Assembly (NCBI RefSeq): GCF_001579845.1
Contig: NZ_CP007440.1
Span: 1,054,001-1,118,000, forward strand
From: Rhodoplanes sp. Z2-YC6860
Lineage (GTDB): Bacteria > Pseudomonadota > Alphaproteobacteria > Rhizobiales > Xanthobacteraceae
DNA: 64,000 nt
Reading direction: 5' to 3'
Made by a program: the position numbers and the translations under genes. Positions 59,122-64,000 of the stretch are shown piece by piece. Positions within the stretch are counted from its first letter, which is position 1, and the number at the start of each line of letters is the position of its first letter. The notes under the pieces are model-generated. The model searched no databases, was not told the DNA's origin, and saw only the letters and a list, made by a program, of their open reading frames with translations.

Positions 59122-60251
59122 GTTCCATCCTTGACGCTGCGATAACAGGCTTCGGCGAACTGCACGTCGCGGATGCCCGCGGCAAAATCCGCCTGCATCG
59201 GCGCGCCGGTGACGAGATGGCGCAGGAAGTTTTCCCAGCCGATGCGATAGGGATTCTTGAATGGCCCAGGCTCGTCGACCTCCTGCCAGTTGGCGCGGTA
59301 ATCGATGTTGAGGTCGGTGGCGATGGAGAAATGCGCGGTGCGCGGCGTCTGCGCATTGGTGACGGTCCAGCAGCGGTGCAGGCCCGCGACCGCCGATGCT
59401 TTCGTGCCGTCGATCTGGAAAGTCAGAAGATCGTCGCGCCGCACCCGCGTCGCCCAGGACGCGAGGATCGTGCCGGTTGCGCCGTTTTCCAGCTCGATGA
59501 GCGTCGCAGCCTGGTCCTCGACGTCGACGTCGTAACGCCTGCCCTGTTCGTCGATGCGCGCGGGAGTCGCCGTCGACAGCGAGGTGATGACACGGCGCAT
59601 CGGGCCGAGCGTATTCTCGATCACGTAACGCCAGTGCGGATACATGTCGAGGATGAGCCCGCCGCCGCCGTTCTTTTTGTAATTCCAGCTCGGGCGCTGG
59701 CACGGCACTTCGGTGCCGTCGAACACCCACCAGCCGAAATCGATCTTGAATCCGGTCACGCGGCCGAAGAAATTGTTCGCAGCAAGCCGTGACAGCTTCT
59801 GCAGGCCTGGCAGGCCAAGCTTATCCTCGACCGCGCCATGCTTCACTCCGTGAGCCTTGATGGCACGCAGAAGCTCAAGCCCCTTGTCGACGGTGAGCGC
59901 CACGGGCTTTTCCGAATAGATGTTTTTGCCGGCCGCGATCGCCTTCTCCAGCACGCCCTGGCGCTGCGAGGTCGCTGCAGCATCGAAGAACACCGTGAAG
60001 GCCGGATCGGCCAGCGCCATGTCGAGATCGGTGGTCCATTCGGCGCCGTAGCGCTTGGCCACTTCGGCGAGCTTGTCGGCATTGCGGCCGGCGAGCATCA
60101 GCCGCGGCACGATGCGATCTTGGCTCTTGTCTTGGCCCACAGCCAAACCACCCTCGTCGCGGATCGGCGCCAGCGCATTGGCAACATGCTGGGTGGAGCA
60201 GATGCGCCCGGTCGCGCCGTTGAGGATGATGCCGATCGCATGTGTCGTCAT
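59094..60251 (-). CDS. Gfo/Idh/MocA family oxidoreductase
   Basis: About 385 residues with an N-terminal Rossmann domain (AIGIILNGATGRICSTQHV), a central EKPVALTV motif holding the conserved Lys-Pro pair, and a C-terminal alpha/beta domain (YPHWRYVIENTLGPM). ATG 60251 is preferred; the frame is open to 60290 without a clear ribosome site. Such enzymes oxidise or reduce sugars and inositols with NAD(P). It is divergent from a polysaccharide deacetylase gene with only about 55 bp between starts. Confidence 0.9.
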   Translation of the reverse strand: MTTHAIGIILNGATGRICSTQHVANALAPIRDEGGLAVGQDKSQDRIVPRLMLAGRNADKLAEVAKRYGAEWTTDLDMALADPAFTVFFDAAATSQRQGVLEKAIAAGKNIYSEKPVALTVDKGLELLRAIKAHGVKHGAVEDKLGLPGLQKLSRLAANNFFGRVTGFKIDFGWWVFDGTEVPCQRPSWNYKKNGGGGLILDMYPHWRYVIENTLGPMRRVITSLSTATPARIDEQGRRYDVDVEDQAATLIELENGATGTILASWATRVRRDDLLTFQIDGTKASAVAGLHRCWTVTNAQTPRTAHFSIATDLNIDYRANWQEVDEPGPFKNPYRIGWENFLRHLVTGAPMQADFAAGIRDVQFAEACYRSVKDGTWVGLAALS

Positions 60252-60307
60252 GGTCGGTGTTATACTCGGTTCCCTTGTGCTCATGTCCAAGAGAAAATTC
60301 AGCAGTC

Positions 60308-61141
60308 ATGCCCCGCCATATCGTCTGCCTCACCTTCGACTTCGACACCCAGTCCGGCTTCATCGCCCGCGGCATGACGACGCCGACGCCGCTGTCCCGC
60401 GGCGAGTTCGGCGCCATGGCGTCCGGCCGCATCCTGAAATTCCTGAAGGATCGCGACATCAAGGCGACCTGGTTCACGCCGGGCTTCACCATCGAGAGCT
60501 GGCCGAAGGAAAGCGCCGCGGTGGTGGAAGCCGGCCACGAGATCGGCCATCATTCATGGGCGCATATCCCGCCAGCCAATCAGACCCGCGAAGAGGAAGA
60601 AGCCGACCTCGTCCGGGCGAATGAGAACATCCGTGCGCTGACCGGTCGCACCGCACGCGGCTACCGCTCGCCGTCCTGGGATCTGAGCGAGCACACCATC
60701 GACCTGCTGATCAAGCACGGCTTTCTCTACGACACGAGCCTGATGGGGGCCGATTACGTTCCCTATCGCGCGCGGCGCGGCGACGAAGCCTTGCTCGGCA
60801 AGCCGTTCAAATTCGGTGAGTCCACGAACCTCATCGAGATGCCCATCTCGTGGTCGCTTGACGACTATCCGCATTTCGAGTTCGTGCGCACGCCGCAGAC
60901 CGTGCTTGCGAGCATGCAGCCGCCGCGCGCGGTGATGCAGAGCTGGTACGACGAATTCCTCTACATGCGCCGCGTGGTCGACTGGGGCGTGCTGACCTTG
61001 ACCATGCACCCGTTCGTCATCGGGCGCGGCCAGCGCATGGCTGCGCTGGAATGGCTCGTCGACAAGATGGCCGCGGACGGCGCGGTGTTCATGACCATGG
61101 AGCAGGCGGCCGAAGAGGCCAAGGCGAGGCTGTTTACCTAA
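60308..61141 (+). CDS. polysaccharide deacetylase family protein (complete metal site)
   Basis: A 277-residue carbohydrate esterase family 4-like protein. The metal/catalytic motifs are visible: LTFDFDTQSG with Asp11 and Asp13, GHHSWAH at about 80-86 giving the His pair, and RGYRSPSWDLSEHT at about 118-131. No signal peptide is present, so it is probably cytosolic and may act on a small amide (allantoinase/PuuE-like) rather than on polysaccharide. It converges on a broken Bug gene. Confidence 0.9.
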   Translation: MPRHIVCLTFDFDTQSGFIARGMTTPTPLSRGEFGAMASGRILKFLKDRDIKATWFTPGFTIESWPKESAAVVEAGHEIGHHSWAHIPPANQTREEEEADLVRANENIRALTGRTARGYRSPSWDLSEHTIDLLIKHGFLYDTSLMGADYVPYRARRGDEALLGKPFKFGESTNLIEMPISWSLDDYPHFEFVRTPQTVLASMQPPRAVMQSWYDEFLYMRRVVDWGVLTLTMHPFVIGRGQRMAALEWLVDKMAADGAVFMTMEQAAEEAKARLFT

Positions 61142-61153
61142 CTCACTGTCGCG

Positions 61154-62137
61154 CTATTTGGGTGTGTCGCGCGCCACCTGCTCCAGGATCGGCCGCCAGG
61201 TCTTCTGCTGATCTTGCACGAACTCGGTGACCTGCTCCGGCGTCATGTAGCGCAGGAACGCGCCATTGCCCTGATACTTGGCCTTCACTTCGGGATCGTT
61301 GAGCGCGGTCCAGAAATCCTTGTTCACCTTGCGGATGATCGGATCGGGCGTGCCTGTCGGCGCCACCAGCACGGCCCAGGCGCCGACGAAGAAGCCCGGG
61401 ATGGTCTCCGCGATGGTCGGCAGGTTCTCGAAGCCGGGCAGCCTTTCGAGCGCGGTGTCGGCGAGACCTTTGATGAGATTGCCTCTGAGCGCTGGCGCAA
61501 GCCCGGCATACGCGTCGAGGATGAGGTGCACGCGTCCGCTGAGCAGGTCGCCCATCGCCTGCGCGGTGCCGCCGGTATAGGGGACCAACTGCAGCTTGAC
61601 GCCGGTGCGCGCCTGGAACAACTCCATCGTCAGGTGCGTGAGCCGGCCGCGTCCGGTCGAGGCGTAGGTGATCTCGCCGGGCTTTTCTTTCGCCATGCGA
61701 ATCACGTCGGCGATGCTGTTGATGCCGGACTGATGCGAGGCGCCGACGAATAGCGGCTGCTGCAGCATGAAACCGATCGGCGTGAAGTCCCGCGGCAGTT
61801 CGAGCGGCAAGTTCGGCGCGACGCCGGACGCGCCCGGAAGGGTGAGGAACGGCGAGGTGGCCGGGAGGTAAAGCGTGTAGCCGTCGTTTGGCGATTACGA
61901 CGCGGCCTTGGCGGAAATGCCGCCGCCTGCGCCGGGCTGATTCACAGTGATGACCTGTTGGCCCCAGATCTGCGAGAGCTTGTCGGCGAGGATGCGTGCA
62001 CTGGCATCGTTGGCGCTGCCCGCGGCCGAGTCGTTGATGATCCGCACCGGCTTGTTCGGATAGTCCGATTGCGCGTGCGCGCTTCCCGGTGCCGATATCG
62101 CGACGAACAACGCAGCGGCGAGCCAACGTGCTTTCAA
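61154..62137 (-). pseudogene. Bug/TctC substrate-binding protein, interrupted by an in-frame TAA
   Basis: The full protein reads in one frame from TTG 62137 (GGGAGGAC upstream, then a signal ending SAHA) to the stop at 61154, except for a TAA at 61895-61897. It interrupts the family segment GAGGGISAKAAS-stop-SPNDGYTLYLPATSP. Both halves have all expected Bug features (YPNKPVRIINDSAAG, and GINSIADVIRMAKEKPGEITYAS). A single base change, such as TCA to TAA, accounts for it. It is probably a recent pseudogene or a sequencing error; no frameshift is needed. Confidence 0.85.
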
Positions 62138-62169
62138 GGCCGATGTCCTCCCTCGATCGTATGCAGTGC

Positions 62170-63060
62170 TCAGTTCGGCTTCGGTACCTGCTTCACATAC
62201 CAATCGTAGATCTGCTGGCCGGTCCAGTGCACCACGCCTGGGTGCTTGTTGATGTAGGCGTAGAGCTGCTCGAAATACTTGATGCGGTGCGCCTGTCCGG
62301 TGACATAGGGGTGCACGCCGATTGCCAGAATCCGCGTTGATTCCTTGCTTTCCAGATACAGCCGGTCGAACGCGTCTTTGGTGCGGCCGAGCAGCACGTC
62401 GGACTCGTGATGGTGCGACACCATCATGGTGATGTCGTTGATCTCGGCGCTGTAGGGGATCGACAGCACCGGGCCGTGTGCGGTTTTCACCCAGATCGGC
62501 TGGTCGTCAAGCACCCAGTCGCCGAACCAGGTGAAGCCTGCTTTTGCCACGTGATCGAGCGTGTCGAACATCTGGCCGCGCCCGGGTCCGAGCCAGCCGC
62601 TCGGAAACTTGCCGGTGAACTTCTGCAGGATGTCGATCGACTGCTGCATGATCTCGGGCTGGCGGTCTGCAATCTGCTGGATCGGCATCTGCACATAGGA
62701 ATGCGCCATGAATTCCCAGCCGGCGTCGCGCGCCGCCGCCGTCGCCTCCGGATAGGTCTCGCAGACCCTGGCGTTGAGCGACATGGTCGGCGTGACCTTG
62801 GCCTTCTTCAGTGCACGCATCAGCCGCCAGAAGCCGACCCGCATGCCGTACTCGTACCAGGTCCAGTTCGGCATATCGGGGATCGCGCTCTGGCCCTGCG
62901 GCGCGATTGAAAGCTGCCGCGCCATCGGCCGGGTGATCTCCCACTCCTCGATGTTGACCACCGACCACACGATCATGCGGCCCTTGCCGGGAAGCTTCAG
63001 CGGCGGGCGCGTGAACGGCGATGAATAGGAAAAGCGGTCGCGCGGATAAGTGGTCAACAT
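62170..63060 (-). CDS. polysaccharide deacetylase-like protein with altered metal site
   Basis: A 296-residue NodB-homology protein: VWSVVNIEEWEITRPMARQ at the first motif, WEFMAHSYVQMP at the second, and WLGPGRGQM at the third. Compared with the active family member at 60308, the first motif lacks the TFDD pair and the second has Gln where the second His is expected. It resembles allantoinase/PuuE-like relatives. GGGAGGAC lies just before ATG 63060. It is between the cyclase-family and Bug genes on the same strand. Activity is uncertain. Confidence 0.82.
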   Translation of the reverse strand: MLTTYPRDRFSYSSPFTRPPLKLPGKGRMIVWSVVNIEEWEITRPMARQLSIAPQGQSAIPDMPNWTWYEYGMRVGFWRLMRALKKAKVTPTMSLNARVCETYPEATAAARDAGWEFMAHSYVQMPIQQIADRQPEIMQQSIDILQKFTGKFPSGWLGPGRGQMFDTLDHVAKAGFTWFGDWVLDDQPIWVKTAHGPVLSIPYSAEINDITMMVSHHHESDVLLGRTKDAFDRLYLESKESTRILAIGVHPYVTGQAHRIKYFEQLYAYINKHPGVVHWTGQQIYDWYVKQVPKPN

Positions 63061-63080
63061 GTCCTCCCGAATGATTTCGT

Positions 63081-63869
63081 TCAATTGTCCAGGATGGCCA
63101 CGGCCCGTGTCCAGCCGGCCGATCCGCCTTTCACCTTCACCGGAAAGCACGCAATCGTGAATCCCGACGCCGGCAGTGCTTCGAGGTTGTGCAGCTTTTC
63201 CAGATGGCAGTAGCCGATGTCGCGGCCGGCCTTGTGGCCTTCCCAGATGATCTTCGGATCGTGGTCCTTCGCGTAGCGCTTCGCCGTGAAGCTGAACGGC
63301 GCGTCCCAGCTCCAGCCGTCGATCCCGGTGACGCGGACGCCGCGTTCGGTGAGATAGAGCGTCGCCTCGCGCCCCATGCCGCAGCCGGAATCGACATAGT
63401 CCGGCTGTCCGTATTTTGCGCCGGCGCTGGTGTTGACCAGCACGATCTCGAGCGGCTTGAGCGTGTGACCGATGCGTTTGAGCTCGGTCTCGACGTCGTT
63501 CGCGGTCGCGACGTAGCCATCGGGAAAACGCCGGAAGTCGAGCTTCACGCCGGGCTGGAAGCACCATTCCAGCGGGATCTGATCGATGGTCGCAGCAGGC
63601 TTCGGCGCGCCCAGCGCGTGGTCCATGGTCGGATGGAAGTGATACGGCGCGTCGAGATGCGTGCCGTTGTGCGTGGTGATGTCGACCTTCTCCAGCGCCC
63701 AGCCCGCGCCGTCGGGCAGATCGCTCTTCTGCAGGCCTGGGAAGAACGATGCGATACGCTCGAAAGTCTGGTCGTGGCGCAAGTACTGGATTTTCGGCAG
63801 CGCCAGCGGCGGATCGCTGGCAACGTCGCTCTCCAGTGGAATTGAGATGTCGACGAAGCGGCGCGGCAT
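63081..63869 (-). CDS. cyclase family protein (kynurenine formamidase-like)
   Basis: A 262-residue metal-dependent hydrolase. The family motif HxGTHxDxPxHF is intact as HNGTHLDAPYHFHP at about 67-80, with later GCGMGREATLYL and GIDGWSWDAPF. Relatives hydrolyse formylkynurenine, isatin or similar cyclic amides. ATG 63869 starts MPRRFVDISIPL, the normal family N-terminus; a longer frame runs to 63971. It begins a minus-strand run with the deacetylase-like and Bug genes, suggesting uptake and hydrolysis of a cyclic or acylated amide. Confidence 0.9.
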   Translation of the reverse strand: MPRRFVDISIPLESDVASDPPLALPKIQYLRHDQTFERIASFFPGLQKSDLPDGAGWALEKVDITTHNGTHLDAPYHFHPTMDHALGAPKPAATIDQIPLEWCFQPGVKLDFRRFPDGYVATANDVETELKRIGHTLKPLEIVLVNTSAGAKYGQPDYVDSGCGMGREATLYLTERGVRVTGIDGWSWDAPFSFTAKRYAKDHDPKIIWEGHKAGRDIGYCHLEKLHNLEALPASGFTIACFPVKVKGGSAGWTRAVAILDN

Positions 63870-64000
63870 GGCGAGATCCCGGCGTTGAGACAGGCGGCAT
63901 TGACGAGGATAGACCGCGCGCCTAGCGTTTTGAAACGCGTCAAAAGAATGCGGCTCAGGAGGTATGCGCATGGTTGCAAGGATCGGGGTGGGGTTGGCGC

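Noticed and set aside
61895-61897. Programmed read-through or recoding at the Bug gene stop
   Set aside because: The codon is TAA, not TGA or TAG, and no special structure or recoding context is visible; a simple nonsense change or sequencing error is more likely.
1-64000. CRISPR arrays, insertion sequences or prophage genes
   Set aside because: No regularly spaced direct repeats, transposase, integrase or phage structural genes were recognised; repeated DNA is limited to palindromic units and the IorA duplication.

Overview
The window is GC-rich DNA with dense, short-spaced operons and many Bug/TctC-type solute-binding proteins. It also carries sox genes, UbiD-type decarboxylases, IorAB-type molybdenum hydroxylases and abundant palindromic intergenic repeats. 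This mix suggests an alphaproteobacterium of the Hyphomicrobiales (Bradyrhizobium/Rhodopseudomonas/Pseudolabrys-like). That assignment is an inference from gene content and repeat style, not from a marker gene. No rRNA, complete tRNA, transposase, integrase or CRISPR array was found.

Layout. 1-2.5 kb (+): SDR, Ohr/OsmC peroxidase and an exported alpha/beta hydrolase. 2.6-9.8 kb (-): a chain of overlapping genes, fccB/soxF-soxX-soxY-soxZ-soxA, then amidase, MmgE/PrpD and a Bug binding protein. soxB and soxCD are absent. 10.0-15.6 kb (-): two tandem IorAB-like molybdenum hydroxylase units whose small subunits are almost identical while the large subunits have diverged. 15.8-19.6 kb (+): TonB-dependent siderophore receptor, PepSY membrane protein and a small membrane protein, all joined by ATGA overlaps. 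19.7-22.7 kb: a less GC-rich segment with a coiled-coil small ORF, a two-domain glycosyltransferase/methyltransferase-like protein, a tRNA 3'-end remnant and a Core-2/I-branching glycosyltransferase. 22.7-23.5 kb: no convincing gene, but a run of tight hairpins, three sharing the loop motif TCGCAA; this is a candidate structured RNA. 23.5-29.7 kb (-): UbiD, carboxymuconolactone decarboxylase-like protein, UbiX, TIGR02444 protein and a CoxL-like molybdenum subunit. 29.9-36.3 kb: a secreted protein, an FAD oxidoreductase, two CelD/BcsL-like acetyltransferases and a polysaccharide flippase.

36.4-44.2 kb: a nitrate/taurine-type ABC importer with a gamma-glutamyltransferase, an M24 (creatinase-like) hydrolase, a repeat-rich membrane-anchored protein and a GST. 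44.4-53.2 kb (-): a second UbiD, amidohydrolase, Bug binding protein, an SDR with a degenerate active site, an LVIVD-repeat protein, a ThDP enzyme and an NMT1-like binding protein. 53.2-58.2 kb (+): LLM flavin oxidoreductase with a clear intrinsic terminator, DUF3311 plus MctP-like symporter, a small membrane protein and an FMN glutamate-synthase-like protein. 58.4-64 kb: SDR, Gfo/Idh/MocA, two polysaccharide-deacetylase-like proteins, a Bug gene broken by an in-frame TAA, and a cyclase-family hydrolase.

Together the genes describe a metabolically flexible soil or freshwater heterotroph that imports organic acids and aromatics, hydroxylates and decarboxylates them, and may gain electrons from reduced sulfur. 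The intergenic DNA is rich in at least four palindromic repeat families. A 33-bp module occurs nested in two different families, and one repeat appears to have been captured into the soxY reading frame.
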